A stretch of 64,000 nucleotides of DNA, taken from contig CAZJHD010000018.1 of NCBI GenBank assembly GCA_964545855.1, positions 17,484 through 81,483 on the forward strand, read 5' to 3'. The position numbers and the translations under genes are program-made. This DNA comes from CAZJHD01 sp964545855. Lineage in GTDB: Bacteria; Planctomycetota; UBA1135; JACQFD01. Of this stretch, positions 1-9,008 are shown piece after piece; position 1 is the stretch's first letter, and each line of letters opens with the position of its first letter. Under the pieces are notes generated by a model. It made no database searches. It was not told the origin of the DNA and saw nothing but the letters and a program-made list of their open reading frames with translations.

Positions 1-2
1 CC

Positions 3-1538
3 GCCGACCCCATCGCGCGCGCACGGCTCGCGCGCGCTCTCGAGCGCACGGCAGGCGGCGTCTTCGCCGGCCTGTTGCCCGAGGGTCTCCTCGAGTTCGA
101 GCTCCGCAATGGACCGCGGCGCGCCCTCCTGCGCCGCTGGGTCCGCGCGGGCGATGCGCCGCACTTCGCGCTCGGCCCCGGCACGGTGGCGCCCGCCGAC
201 CTGGCTCCCGCCCCCGCGCCGGCGGACGCACCGGCTCCGGGCGACGCCTTCGTCTTCGAGGCCGGCCCCGAGGCGGCGAGCGGACCGTCCCTCTTCGGTT
301 GGGAGCTGCGCGGCGTGCCCGGGTCGCCCATGCGTCCTTCGAGGCGCCCCGGCGCGCCCCTGCGCGCCCTCGTGGTCGAGACGCCGTTCTCGAGCGCCTC
401 CCAGGTCCACCTCGGGGAACCGGGCGACGGCGCGGTCGACCGCGAACCCGCCTGGGCGCCGATGACCTCGGGCCTGCGCGGCACGCTGCGCTCCGAGTCC
501 GGTGTCGCGCTGCGGGGCGTCGAGGTCGGGCTCGACCTCTTCGGGTCGGGCATCCTCGTGCCCGTGCCGGCGGAGGCGGACGCGGCCGGTGCCCGGTTCC
601 ACGCGCCCTCGTCGCCGGAGGGCGAGCACCGGCTCGTCGCCCTCGCCGAGGGCCATCTCCCCGTGTCCCTGGACCTGCAGCTCCCGCTGCGGGGCGACGA
701 CGCGTCCCTCGATCTGGTCCTCACGGAGGGCGCCATCGTCGAGATCGCCGTCGACGCCGAGGGGAGCGGGCTCCACCCGAGCGTCCTCGGCGTCCGCGTC
801 ACGGCTCGGGGTCATCGCAGTGCGCTGCTCGCGTTGCCCGCGTCGGGTTCGGTCCGCCTCGAGCGTCTGCCGCCCGAGACGCTCGTCTTCGAGCTCGTGG
901 CGCCGGCCGAGCTGCCGCGCGGCGCGTGGCTCGCCTCGCCCCCGCTGCGCCGCTGCGGCGAGCCCGTCGTTCGCACGCTCGCGCCGGGCGCCACGAACCT
1001 CCGCATCACCCTCCGGCTCCCGAAGCCGCTCGAGCCGGAGATCCGGTGCGCCGGGACGACGCGTCCGCGCGCCTGGGTCTTCCGCGCCGGCGCGCGCCGC
1101 GACGAGCCTGGCGGCGTCGTCCGCGCCGACGACGAGGGTCGGTTCCAGGTCGCCGCCTGCGCCGGCGAGCGATGGATCGCCGCCGAGGGCGAGCTCCCGG
1201 CGTTGCGTCCCTTCGGTTCCACCCTGGCGTCCCCGACCATGACCTTCGAGTCGGCGGGCGAGCTCGAGATCCGCGTTCTGGAGGAGAACGGCAAGCCAGC
1301 GGCTGGCGCGACCGTCTCCGTGCGTCCGATCGGACCCGAGGCCCTCGGGCTCCACGCGGAGCACGTCGTGGCCGACTCGCAGGGCCGGGCGCGCTTCCCC
1401 GACCTGCCGGCCGGGGCTCGCGTCGACGTCTTCGCGTCGCGAGCACCCAGGGACGCGGCGGCGACGATCGACCTGCCGGGGCCGGGCGTCCGCTCCGCGA
1501 AGGAGCTCCGGCTGCGGGACGCCGCCGCCGGCCCGTAG
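3..1538 (+). CDS. Carboxypeptidase-regulatory-like repeat protein, 5' partial
   Basis: The frame is open from the first bases of the window to the TAG at 1536-1538, so the N-terminus lies outside. A TTG at 75 is a possible but unnecessary start. The visible part (about 510 residues) has no catalytic motif. It shows successive beta-rich segments with the 'G-R-V/T-L...G..L.GV.V....D..G.F...L' pattern of carboxypeptidase regulatory-like (transthyretin-like) domains, clearest near the middle (G-L-R-G-T-L) and at the C-terminus (ENGKPAAGATV, then QGRARFPDLPAGARV). Such domains usually sit in secreted or envelope proteins. The next gene on the same strand encodes a longer protein of the same build, so the two probably belong together. 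Exact function unknown. Confidence 0.6.
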   Translation, partial: ADPIARARLARALERTAGGVFAGLLPEGLLEFELRNGPRRALLRRWVRAGDAPHFALGPGTVAPADLAPAPAPADAPAPGDAFVFEAGPEAASGPSLFGWELRGVPGSPMRPSRRPGAPLRALVVETPFSSASQVHLGEPGDGAVDREPAWAPMTSGLRGTLRSESGVALRGVEVGLDLFGSGILVPVPAEADAAGARFHAPSSPEGEHRLVALAEGHLPVSLDLQLPLRGDDASLDLVLTEGAIVEIAVDAEGSGLHPSVLGVRVTARGHRSALLALPASGSVRLERLPPETLVFELVAPAELPRGAWLASPPLRRCGEPVVRTLAPGATNLRITLRLPKPLEPEIRCAGTTRPRAWVFRAGARRDEPGGVVRADDEGRFQVAACAGERWIAAEGELPALRPFGSTLASPTMTFESAGELEIRVLEENGKPAAGATVSVRPIGPEALGLHAEHVVADSQGRARFPDLPAGARVDVFASRAPRDAAATIDLPGPGVRSAKELRLRDAAAGP

Positions 1539-1698
1539 CCGCTCGGGACCGCGGGGCCGGCACGACCGCCGTCACGGCGACGATCGCCCCTCACGATCGG
1601 GCGCGTGCCCCGTTCCTGCACCGGCGGATCGATCTCGGTCCGCGCGCCCCCGTCGCCCGCCGCGCTCCCCGCGCGCGGGCTCTCGCCGGATCCTCTGG

Positions 1699-1704
1699 TA
1701 GGAT
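1699..1704 (+). promoter_or_regulatory. Putative -10 element TAGGAT
   Basis: The context is GGTAGGATTC, and the hexamer ends 29 nt before the ATG at 1734. The same hexamer with the same 29-nt gap precedes the S9 peptidase gene at 60376. No convincing -35 is seen. Confidence 0.45.
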
Positions 1705-1733
1705 TCGAAGCCACTGGCTCCCGGAGCCGACAC

Positions 1734-4706
1734 ATGAGCCGATCGTTCCTCCTCGCGGCCGTGGGTCTCCTGATCGCGGTCGGACTCGCAGCCTTCCTGT
1801 TGTTCGAGCCCGTCGAGAAGGCGCGCTCCACGGTCCTCGCCGAAGAGGGTCCGAAGCGCGGATCGACGGAGGGCACTCCCGCGGCGATCGACGTGCGCGC
1901 CGAGGACGTGGGCAGGAGCACCGACGAGACCGAGTCGGTGCCCGCCGTCGCCGCCGTCGCCGGACAGTCGGAGGCGGACGCACTCCAGTCGCCTCTCGTG
2001 TTCCGCGGGTCGGTCCTCGATCCGGCGCGACGGCCGCTCGCCGGAGCCGAGGTGGTGGCTCGACGATTCAACGGCGCCTCCGCATCCCTCTCGGTGACGG
2101 CCGCCACGAACTCCGAAGGGCGCTTCGTGATCGGAGTCCCCGAGCGCTACGGCTGGGGCTGGCGCGTCGAGGCGCGCAGCGCCGGATTCGCTCCGGCGTT
2201 CCTCTCGGGCGTGCCGAGCGGGCTGCCGGAAGTCGACCTCGGACCGATCGTCCTCTATCCGTCGGTCTCTCTCTCGGGGCGCGTGATCGACCGCGAGAAG
2301 CGCCCGATCGCGGGAGCGCGCGTGTTCGTGAAGACCGCCGAGATCCAGGACGAGGAGTCCGGCGACGAGAGCGACGCGCCGCGCTACGAGGCGCGAGCGA
2401 TCACCTCGGCCGACGGAGCCTTCGCCATCGCGAGCCTTCCGCCGGGCAAGGTGACGATCGGCGTGCAGGCGGAGGGATTCGCCGACGGCGTGCGGCCGGG
2501 CGCGTTGCTGCGAACCGACGGTCCGAACCAGGTGGAGATGACGCTGAAGCCCGACGAGCCGATCGTCGGCACGGTCGTCGAGAAGGCGGGCGCGACCATC
2601 GCGGGCGCGCGCGTCCACGCGCAGCAGGACGACTCGCAGTCGGCCTTCTGGCGCAAGCCCGTCGAGTCGGATGCCCAGGGCCGGTTCACGCTGGCGGGCC
2701 TCCAGGCGAATCGGCGCGGGCTCGCCGTCCGCATCGAGAAGTTCGGGTACTCGCAACTCTGGGTGCAGGCGACCCACCTGCCCGCCGACGGGAAGTTCGT
2801 CCTCCGCGAGGCGCGGGCCCTCACGGTGCGCACCGAGGGCGAGGGCGGGAGCCCCGCGCCCGCGATCCGCTCCGTCCGCTTCGAGCGGAAGAGCCGGTCG
2901 AACCGGTGGAGCGGATGGAACGAGGTGGCCCGCTCCCAGCGCGAGGAGGTGAGCCCGTCCGAATGGAAGGTCGCGACGGAATCGACGGGCGCCCTGCGCG
3001 CCGTCGTCACGACGGAGGCCGGGCTCGTCGGGCGCAGCGTCGAGTTCCAGGCGACGGCCGAGGGCGTCTCGGTGACGGATCTGACGGTCACCTTCGAGCG
3101 GCCCGGCGCGATCGCGGGACGCGTCGTCGGGCGCGACTTCTCGCCGGTCGCCGGCGTGAAGGTCCTCTACTCCCACTTCGTCTCCGGCCCGCAGCGCGTC
3201 GAGCGCGTCGCCACCTCCGGAGAGGACGGGAGCTTCGTCTTCTCCGGGCTCCCGTCGGGCAAGGGCCAGATCAGCGTCCATTCCGCCGAGTGGGTCGCCT
3301 CGGACGTGCCCTGCGAGGTCCTCGCCGGCGAGACGCTGCCGGGTCAGGACGTGATCGTGTCGCACCCGTCGACCCTGCGGGGCCGGCTCACGATCGACGG
3401 AGCGGCGCCGGGCGAGGAGATCCCGATCGCCTTCCACCTCGTCGAGTACCGAAACGGCAATCCGCGCTGGCGTCTCGTGAACCTCGCCACGGCGCGCGCC
3501 GACGGCACGTTCGTCGCCGCGCCGATCCCCTCGGGTCAGATCGCCCTCGTGCCGAAGCGCCGCGTCGATCCCGAGCACGGCTCGATGCGATCCTTCAACA
3601 ACGAGTCGGTGCACCCCGAGTGGAATCCCGAGCAGGCGAAGGCCTGGGCGTGGATCGTGGACGTGCCGCCGGAGAGCGAGATTCGCTACGACCTCGACAT
3701 CCCGGAGCCCCGCCGCGGACTCATCGCGGGACGCGTGCACGTGAACGGCGAACCTCGATCCGGCGTGACGCTCTGGCTCGAGAAGGTCGAGGGCAACGAC
3801 TGGCGCAGCGACACGACCGACGGCGAGGGCCGATTCCAGTTCAAGACCGAGCTGGCGGGCGAGTACCAGGTGCAGCTCTGGGGAGACGGATTCAACGAGT
3901 CGCGCAAGGTGTCCCTCGGGGAGGGCGAGACCACGGAGATCTTCTTCGATCTCGTGTCCGGCGGCGTCGAGGGAGCCGTGAGCGATCGCTCGGGCCAGGC
4001 CCTCTCGGTGCGCGTCCAGCTCGAGCGCAAGCGGGAGCGGAACGCCTCGGGTGAGATGAGCTGGTTCGACTCCCCCGACATGATGACCCGCGCGGACGGG
4101 AGCTACTCCTTCACCGACGTCTCCGCCGGAACCTACCGCGCCGTCGTGAACGACCCGCGCCGGCATTGGGCGACGATGGCGAGCGAGCCGTTCACGATCG
4201 GCGCGCGCGAGCGTCTCCAGGTGCCGTTGCTCACGCTCCCGCGCGCGGCCCCGCTCGTCGTCGAAGTGAAGGATCCGGACGGAAAACCCCTCTCGGGGCG
4301 CGTCCTCGTCTCGGCCGCCGACGGCGCGAAGCCGCTCGTGCGCAAGACGACGACGGGCTGGCTCCGCAACGGCCGCGCGCGCGTCGACGCGCTGCCGCCG
4401 GGCCCCATCGTCGTCCGCTTCCGCCTGAACGGCCCGTGGTCGGCGGACGACCAGACCGTCACTCTTCCCGAGGACGGGCGCGAGACGCCGATCTCCGTCG
4501 CGGCGAAGAAGAAGGAGGGCGCGCCCGAGGGGACGGAAGCGTCGAGCCACGAGTCGCTCATGATCCGCTCGCTCGGCTATGCCGGGGGTCAGGTTTTCGT
4601 CTCCGACGGCAGCGTGATGGTCCACGGTGCCTCGTCCTTCGAGGACTTCGACTTCGGCGAGTGGGAAGGCGGCGTCATCTACTCGCAGTCCGACGGCGAC
4701 TGGTGA
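1734..4706 (+). CDS. Envelope-anchored protein with multiple carboxypeptidase-regulatory-like repeats
   Basis: The protein has 990 residues. The ATG at 1734 is chosen because a hydrophobic signal/anchor (SFLLAAVGLLIAVGLAAFLL) starts at once and GGAG lies 8 nt upstream; the frame is open further upstream but nothing there looks coding. After an acidic linker come at least six transthyretin-like beta-sandwich repeats. Their signatures are DGAFAIASLPPGKVT, QGRFTLAGL, DGSFVFSGLPSGKGQ, GRFQFKTELAGEYQV and DGSYSFTDVSAGTYR. No enzyme motif is visible. The C-terminus is acidic and aromatic. Expected location is the periplasm or cell surface, anchored by the N-terminal helix. Family-level knowledge suggests a structural or adhesive role; the ligand is unknown. 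A putative promoter lies at 1699-1704. Confidence 0.75.
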   Translation: MSRSFLLAAVGLLIAVGLAAFLLFEPVEKARSTVLAEEGPKRGSTEGTPAAIDVRAEDVGRSTDETESVPAVAAVAGQSEADALQSPLVFRGSVLDPARRPLAGAEVVARRFNGASASLSVTAATNSEGRFVIGVPERYGWGWRVEARSAGFAPAFLSGVPSGLPEVDLGPIVLYPSVSLSGRVIDREKRPIAGARVFVKTAEIQDEESGDESDAPRYEARAITSADGAFAIASLPPGKVTIGVQAEGFADGVRPGALLRTDGPNQVEMTLKPDEPIVGTVVEKAGATIAGARVHAQQDDSQSAFWRKPVESDAQGRFTLAGLQANRRGLAVRIEKFGYSQLWVQATHLPADGKFVLREARALTVRTEGEGGSPAPAIRSVRFERKSRSNRWSGWNEVARSQREEVSPSEWKVATESTGALRAVVTTEAGLVGRSVEFQATAEGVSVTDLTVTFERPGAIAGRVVGRDFSPVAGVKVLYSHFVSGPQRVERVATSGEDGSFVFSGLPSGKGQISVHSAEWVASDVPCEVLAGETLPGQDVIVSHPSTLRGRLTIDGAAPGEEIPIAFHLVEYRNGNPRWRLVNLATARADGTFVAAPIPSGQIALVPKRRVDPEHGSMRSFNNESVHPEWNPEQAKAWAWIVDVPPESEIRYDLDIPEPRRGLIAGRVHVNGEPRSGVTLWLEKVEGNDWRSDTTDGEGRFQFKTELAGEYQVQLWGDGFNESRKVSLGEGETTEIFFDLVSGGVEGAVSDRSGQALSVRVQLERKRERNASGEMSWFDSPDMMTRADGSYSFTDVSAGTYRAVVNDPRRHWATMASEPFTIGARERLQVPLLTLPRAAPLVVEVKDPDGKPLSGRVLVSAADGAKPLVRKTTTGWLRNGRARVDALPPGPIVVRFRLNGPWSADDQTVTLPEDGRETPISVAAKKKEGAPEGTEASSHESLMIRSLGYAGGQVFVSDGSVMVHGASSFEDFDFGEWEGGVIYSQSDGDW

Positions 4707-4712
4707 TCGGCA

Positions 4713-4727
4713 GCGGCGGCTCGCCGC
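4713..4727. terminator. GC-rich hairpin between convergent genes
   Basis: GCGGCG, loop GCT, then CGCCGC forms a perfect 6-bp stem in the 56-bp gap between the convergent genes ending at 4706 and 4763. No T tract follows, so termination is only a suggestion. Confidence 0.3.
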
Positions 4728-4762
4728 GCAGCAGCCGCCTGCGGGCGATCCCGCCGCGGTAG

Positions 4763-6736
4763 CTACGAGCAGACGTCGAGCGCTTCGCCCCGGTCGGTCT
4801 CTTCGGGACGCGGAGCGGACACGCCGGCGCCGCCGCGGGCACCGCGGCCCGGTCGCTCCGGCCGGCCTCGGCCGCCGTTCGACGCGCGAGGCAGGTGCGC
4901 GATCAGGTCCTCCCGGCCGACGCGCCGCAGGGCCTCTTCGCAGAGAGCCCGGTTCTCGGGGAACTTCCACTGCATCAGCGCCTTCTGGAGACGGCGCTCG
5001 CGCTCGCCGCGCGGAACATGCACGGGCTCGCCCGTGAGCGGGTCGATCCCCGCGGCGTACTGGACGCCGGCGCGGGTCATGGGGAGCGGAATGAACTCCT
5101 GCACCTGCTCCGGCGCGTAGTTGCGCGCGACGAGTCGCTCGAAGAGCTCGACGGCGGCCTCGAGCGTCGTGCCGGGGTGGCCCGCGATGAAGTAGTTCAC
5201 GAGGTACTGGTCCTTCCCCAGGTCGCCGCACGCCTGCCGGTAGCGGTCCTCGAACTTCTCGTACTTCTCGAAGGAGGGCTTGTTCATCAGCCGGAGCACG
5301 TCGTCGCTCGCGTGCTCCGGCGCGAGCTTCATGCGGCCGCTCGTGTGGTGCTCGACGAGGTCCTGGAAGAGCGCCTCGCCGGCGCGGCCCTCGAGCATGT
5401 CGTAGCGCACGCCGCTCGCCACGAAGGCGTGCTTCACGCCCTTCACGTTGCGCACCATCTCGAGGAGCCGACGGTAGCCCTCGGCCTGCGAGTCGATGCG
5501 CAGCGCGGGACAGAGATCGGGCGCGAGGCAGTCGCGGTCGAGACACGCTTCGCCTCGCTCGAGCCTCTTGCAGCCGAGGCCGTACATGTTCGCCGTGGGT
5601 CCACCCACGTCCGTGATGGTCCCGCGGAAGTCCGCGTGGCCGACGAGCTGCGCCGCCTCGCGGACGACGCTCTCCGGAGACCGCTGCTGGATCGAACGCC
5701 CCTGATGGAACGTGATCGAACAGAAGGAGCAGTCGGCCATGCAGCCGCGGTGCGTGTTGATCGACCAGCGCACGGGCTCGAGGGCCTGCACGCCGCCGCC
5801 CTCGTCGTGCCGCGGGTGCCAGTCCCGCGTGTAGGGCAGGTCGTAGTAGTGGTCGACCTCCTCCGGCGTGGAGGGCGGGTACGGAGGGTACTGCACGACG
5901 AAGCGGCTCCCGTGCCGCTGCGCGAGGGGCCGCGCGCCGGGCTGGTTCTCGGTGCGCACGGCATCGAAGAGCGGCACCAGGTTCCTGCGGTCGGCGACGC
6001 ACTCCTCGAAGGCCGGCACCAGCCGCACGCGCTCCAGGTCCGCGACGGACCGGCGCACGATGCACGACATCGGCACTCCGTCGAGCGCTTCGTCGAGGGG
6101 CGCCGGTCGAGCGCCGCCATGCGCCGCCCGCGCGCGTGCGTCGAGCCGGCGCGCGACCTCGAGGACCTGCCGCTCCGCCATGCCCCAGAGCAGGAGGTCC
6201 GCCTTGGCGTCGACGACGATCGAGCGGCGGATCGTCTCGTCCCAGTAGTCGAAGTAGGCGAGACGGCGTCCCGAGGCCTCGAGCCCGCCCACCACGACCG
6301 GCACCCCGGGGAACGCGGCGCGGCACGCCGCCGTGTAGGCGATCGTCGCGCGGTTCGGGCGCGGCTCGCTGCCGCGCGGCCGGTAGACGTCGCCCCGCCT
6401 GCGGCGCTTCGCGGCGGTGAAGTTCGTCACCATCGAGTCGATGGTCCCGGCCGTCACGCCGAAGAACAGCCGCGGACGCCCGAGCGCGCGGAAGTCCTCC
6501 GGTCGCTTCGGGTCGGGCATCGCGACCATCCCGACGCGCCAACCGGCAGCTTCCAGCACGCGGCCGATGACGGAGGCGCCGAAGGAGGCGTGATCGACGT
6601 AGGCGTCCCCCGTGACGATGACGATGTCGAGCTCGTCCCAGCCCCGCGCGCTCGCCTCCTCGCGCGTCGTGGGGAGAAGGGAGCGCGCACGCTCGGCCGC
6701 CGTCGGCTTCTTCGGGCGCGGGGCGGGCGCGCTCAT
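4763..6736 (-). CDS. YgiQ family radical SAM protein (UPF0313)
   Basis: The protein has 657 residues, usual for the YgiQ family. Residues up to about 260 form a cobalamin-binding-like region (YVDHASFGASVIGRVLEAAGW). The radical SAM cluster motif CMADCSFC (C-x3-C-x2-C) sits near residue 330, followed by ITFHQGR. Downstream are the family's ITDVGGPTANMYG block and a cysteine-rich segment (CLDRDCLAPDLCP). The C-terminus holds an HTHVPxxxx-like sequence (PVHVPRGERERRLQKAL) before a disordered tail rich in Arg and Gly. The ATG at 6736 overlaps the stop of the GGDEF gene as ATGA, implying translational coupling. The reaction catalysed by YgiQ proteins is not established, so the substrate is left open. 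Confidence 0.88.
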   Translation of the reverse strand: MSAPAPRPKKPTAAERARSLLPTTREEASARGWDELDIVIVTGDAYVDHASFGASVIGRVLEAAGWRVGMVAMPDPKRPEDFRALGRPRLFFGVTAGTIDSMVTNFTAAKRRRRGDVYRPRGSEPRPNRATIAYTAACRAAFPGVPVVVGGLEASGRRLAYFDYWDETIRRSIVVDAKADLLLWGMAERQVLEVARRLDARARAAHGGARPAPLDEALDGVPMSCIVRRSVADLERVRLVPAFEECVADRRNLVPLFDAVRTENQPGARPLAQRHGSRFVVQYPPYPPSTPEEVDHYYDLPYTRDWHPRHDEGGGVQALEPVRWSINTHRGCMADCSFCSITFHQGRSIQQRSPESVVREAAQLVGHADFRGTITDVGGPTANMYGLGCKRLERGEACLDRDCLAPDLCPALRIDSQAEGYRRLLEMVRNVKGVKHAFVASGVRYDMLEGRAGEALFQDLVEHHTSGRMKLAPEHASDDVLRLMNKPSFEKYEKFEDRYRQACGDLGKDQYLVNYFIAGHPGTTLEAAVELFERLVARNYAPEQVQEFIPLPMTRAGVQYAAGIDPLTGEPVHVPRGERERRLQKALMQWKFPENRALCEEALRRVGREDLIAHLPRASNGGRGRPERPGRGARGGAGVSAPRPEETDRGEALDVCS

Positions 6737-8703
6737 GCTCGGGGCGGCTCCACGCCGCGAGCCGACTCCGCCCGTGCTTCGCCCACGGGCCGATCGCCGG
6801 ACGACTCGAAGGCCTCCGGCGGCGGCTCGACGCGCGTCGCGTCGCGCTCCTGCTTCGCCGTGTAGAGGGCGTGGTCCGCGAGCCCGAGCAGCTCGCTCAG
6901 GGTCGCGCCCCGCGGAGGGCACTCGGCGACTCCCGCGCTCACGCGAACGACGTGCGGAAGCCCCGTGCGCTGGCGATCCTCCAGGAGCTCGCGGATGCGA
7001 TCCACGACGCGGACCGCATCGGCCGCCGACGAACCCGGGAGGAGGAGCGCGAACTCGTCGCCGCCGAGGCGCGACGCGAGATCGGTCTCGCGGACGCAGC
7101 CGCGCAGCGCACGCGCCACGACCACGAGCGCCCGGTCTCCGCCGTCGTGCCCGAAGCGGTCGTTGATCTCCTTGAACCGGTCGACGTCGAGAGCGGCGAC
7201 GCAGAACGGCAGCCCCTGGCGCACCGAGAGCGCGAGCTGCTTCGTCCCGAATTCCTCGAGCCGCCTCCGATTCGCGATCCCCGTCAGCGGATCGGTGGCG
7301 CTGCGCTCGATCGACTCGCGCAGGAGACGCACGTTCTCCAGGGCCGGCGTGAGGAGCCGCACCAGCGTCGCGCCGAGGTCGCCGCGGATCGCCGTGGCTT
7401 CCTGTCCCTCGCGCGCGAGGAAGTGGACGACGCCGGCGCGACCCGACGCGCCGATCATCGGGACGCAGACCTTCGCGCCTCCACAGGGCGGCGTCGCGGG
7501 ACAATGGGTCGCCACGACGCCACGGCCCGGCGCGTCGAGGGCGGCGCGCCCCGCGGCGCAGGCCTCCGGATCCTCGATCACGCGGAGGCGCTGCGGCCGC
7601 TCGCCATCGCCGGCGGCCCCGATCTGCTCGAGGAATCCCTCGGGCTGCACGAGGCGGAACACCTCCACCCGCGACGTCCCGAGGATCGCGTTCGACTTGC
7701 GCGCGAAGATCTCGACCATGTGCGCCTCGTTGCGCGCACGCGAGAGCTCGAGGACCAGGTCCTGGGCGAGCTCGAGATCCGCCTGCCGTGCGCGGGCGCT
7801 CTCGCGCTCGCGGCGCGTCTCGCCCCGCGAACGGTCGAGGACGCGCCCGAGCTCGTTCAGCCTGCGCACGACGTCGGTGATCTCGGCGAAGCTGCGGAGC
7901 TCGCGCGGCGAGAGCTCGCCGCGCTCGAGCGCCGCCACGTGGTCCTCGATCCGCCGGAGCGCGTTGCGGGTCCGGCGCATGGTGAGCATCGTCGCTCCGA
8001 CGGCGAGGATCCCGCCGAGCACGCCGAGGACGATGAGAACGGCGGCCCGCTCGGAGACGGCCCGGTCGAGGGCCTCGCTCCGATCCGTCAGCTCCTGCTG
8101 GATCGACGCAATGGCGTCGCGCGCCGCCGCATCGACGGGCTCGTAGGCGGCGCGCCCCGCGTCGAAGCCGCCGGCCTCCACCACGTGACGCCAGTCGTAG
8201 AGCCCCCGCGCCATGACCTCCAGCGGTGCTCGCATGGACTCGTCGAGTCCGGCGCGCGTGCTCGCATCGCGGAGATCGCGGAGCTCCCGCTCGGCGCGCG
8301 CCACGGTCTCCCCGAGACTGGCGGCTCCGGCGGAGCCCTCGGGCGCGCGCGCGATGCCGGGCCTCGCGCGCATCAGCCGCTCCTCCACGAGGGAGAACTG
8401 CAAGTCGTCGAACTCCTTGAAGAGAGACGCCGCGTGGAGGACGCGCGCCTGCGCGGGCGCGATCCAGACGCGGTCGAGCGCCAGATACAGGGCGGCGGCG
8501 ACGAGGATGAACAGGACCAGAACGATCCCGCTCAGCCGAATGGCGGCGAGGAGCGAGGGCTCGCCGAGGCGCGTGCTCGCGGGGATCGAGTCCAGGGGGC
8601 GCACGGGAGGAACGACCATGGACGTCGAGCCGACGGGACGCAATGGCGCCCTTCCGGGAGGCGGGCCGCCGTGCTCGCTCGCTCTCGCGCCGCGCGGCTC
8701 CAT
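6733..8703 (-). CDS. Membrane-bound GGDEF diguanylate cyclase
   Basis: Up to 656 residues. A transmembrane helix (SGIVLVLFILVAAALYLAL, near residue 60) precedes an extracytoplasmic helical sensor region and a second helix (VLIVLGVLGGILAVGATML). A HAMP-like linker, a GAF-like segment of about 150 residues and a C-terminal GGDEF domain follow. The catalytic motif is an intact GGDEF in SRLGGDEFALLLPG, preceded by FKEINDRFGHDGGD. The RETD five residues upstream is a good inhibitory I-site (RxxD). It should make cyclic di-GMP from GTP in response to an envelope signal, with product feedback. Start is uncertain: the ATG at 8703 adds 28 low-complexity residues, and an ATG at 8619 is an alternative. 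Neither has a clear ribosome binding site. Confidence 0.88.
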   Translation of the reverse strand: MEPRGARASEHGGPPPGRAPLRPVGSTSMVVPPVRPLDSIPASTRLGEPSLLAAIRLSGIVLVLFILVAAALYLALDRVWIAPAQARVLHAASLFKEFDDLQFSLVEERLMRARPGIARAPEGSAGAASLGETVARAERELRDLRDASTRAGLDESMRAPLEVMARGLYDWRHVVEAGGFDAGRAAYEPVDAAARDAIASIQQELTDRSEALDRAVSERAAVLIVLGVLGGILAVGATMLTMRRTRNALRRIEDHVAALERGELSPRELRSFAEITDVVRRLNELGRVLDRSRGETRRERESARARQADLELAQDLVLELSRARNEAHMVEIFARKSNAILGTSRVEVFRLVQPEGFLEQIGAAGDGERPQRLRVIEDPEACAAGRAALDAPGRGVVATHCPATPPCGGAKVCVPMIGASGRAGVVHFLAREGQEATAIRGDLGATLVRLLTPALENVRLLRESIERSATDPLTGIANRRRLEEFGTKQLALSVRQGLPFCVAALDVDRFKEINDRFGHDGGDRALVVVARALRGCVRETDLASRLGGDEFALLLPGSSAADAVRVVDRIRELLEDRQRTGLPHVVRVSAGVAECPPRGATLSELLGLADHALYTAKQERDATRVEPPPEAFESSGDRPVGEARAESARGVEPPRA

Positions 8704-8752
8704 GCCCGAGGAATGCGGCCCGAGGGATGCGGCCCGGGAAACGACCCGCCGA

Positions 8753-8887
8753 TCAGCCGACTCGGAACTTCCCGCTCTTCTGGCGCTTGCGGCGGATGAT
8801 CCTCCGCCCGCCCACGGTCTTGGATCGCGTGCGGAAGCCGACCTTCTTGGCGCGCTTCTTCTTGCTCTGGCGGATATTCAGCTTCAT
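8753..8887 (-). CDS. rpmH: 50S ribosomal protein L34
   Basis: A 44-residue, highly basic protein with the L34 core KKxGFRTRSKTVGGRRIIRRKRQK, starting MKLNIRQSKKKR. This matches the family's length and its G-F-R-x-R...G-R...R-R pattern. L34 is a structural protein of the large ribosomal subunit. The gene stands alone: the usual downstream partners rnpA and yidC and the upstream dnaA are missing, and a GGDEF gene follows 49 bp later. Its own promoter (8946-8973) has both -35 and -10 elements, leaving a leader of about 50 nt. Confidence 0.93.
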   Translation of the reverse strand: MKLNIRQSKKKRAKKVGFRTRSKTVGGRRIIRRKRQKSGKFRVG

Positions 8888-8945
8888 GGACGCGAAGGCG
8901 AGAGTCCCGGGGTGCGGAGCCGCGGGTCCGGGTTTTGGGGGGAGC

Positions 8946-8973
8946 AGTCTACGGGCCGGATCCGGGCCGACAA
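8946..8973 (-). promoter_or_regulatory. rpmH promoter, TTGTCG-N16-TAGACT
   Basis: On the minus strand, TTGTCG (8973-8968), a 16-nt spacer and TAGACT (8951-8946) form the best sigma-70-like promoter in the window. The 13-mer CGTAGACTGCTCC around the -10 is identical to the one upstream of mdh. Confidence 0.65.
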
Positions 8974-8985
8974 GCCGTCGCTCCG

Positions 8986-9003
8986 CCGGCGCATCGGCGC
9001 CGG
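8986..9003 (-). terminator. Hairpin after the seven-gene operon
   Basis: CCGGCGC, loop ATCG, then GCGCCGG forms a perfect 7-bp stem starting 6 nt beyond the stop codon of the vWA gene. It lacks a U tract, so it may terminate weakly or only protect the 3' end. Confidence 0.35.
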
Positions 9004-9008
9004 ATCCC

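Noticed and set aside
1572..6542. Very long minus-strand open frame (over 1600 codons) across the repeat protein and YgiQ genes
   Set aside because: Low-complexity Arg/Ala/Gly/Pro translation with no family motif, antisense to clear genes. Long shadow frames are expected at this GC content. The same applies to other large frames such as those antisense to serA and to the two peptidases.
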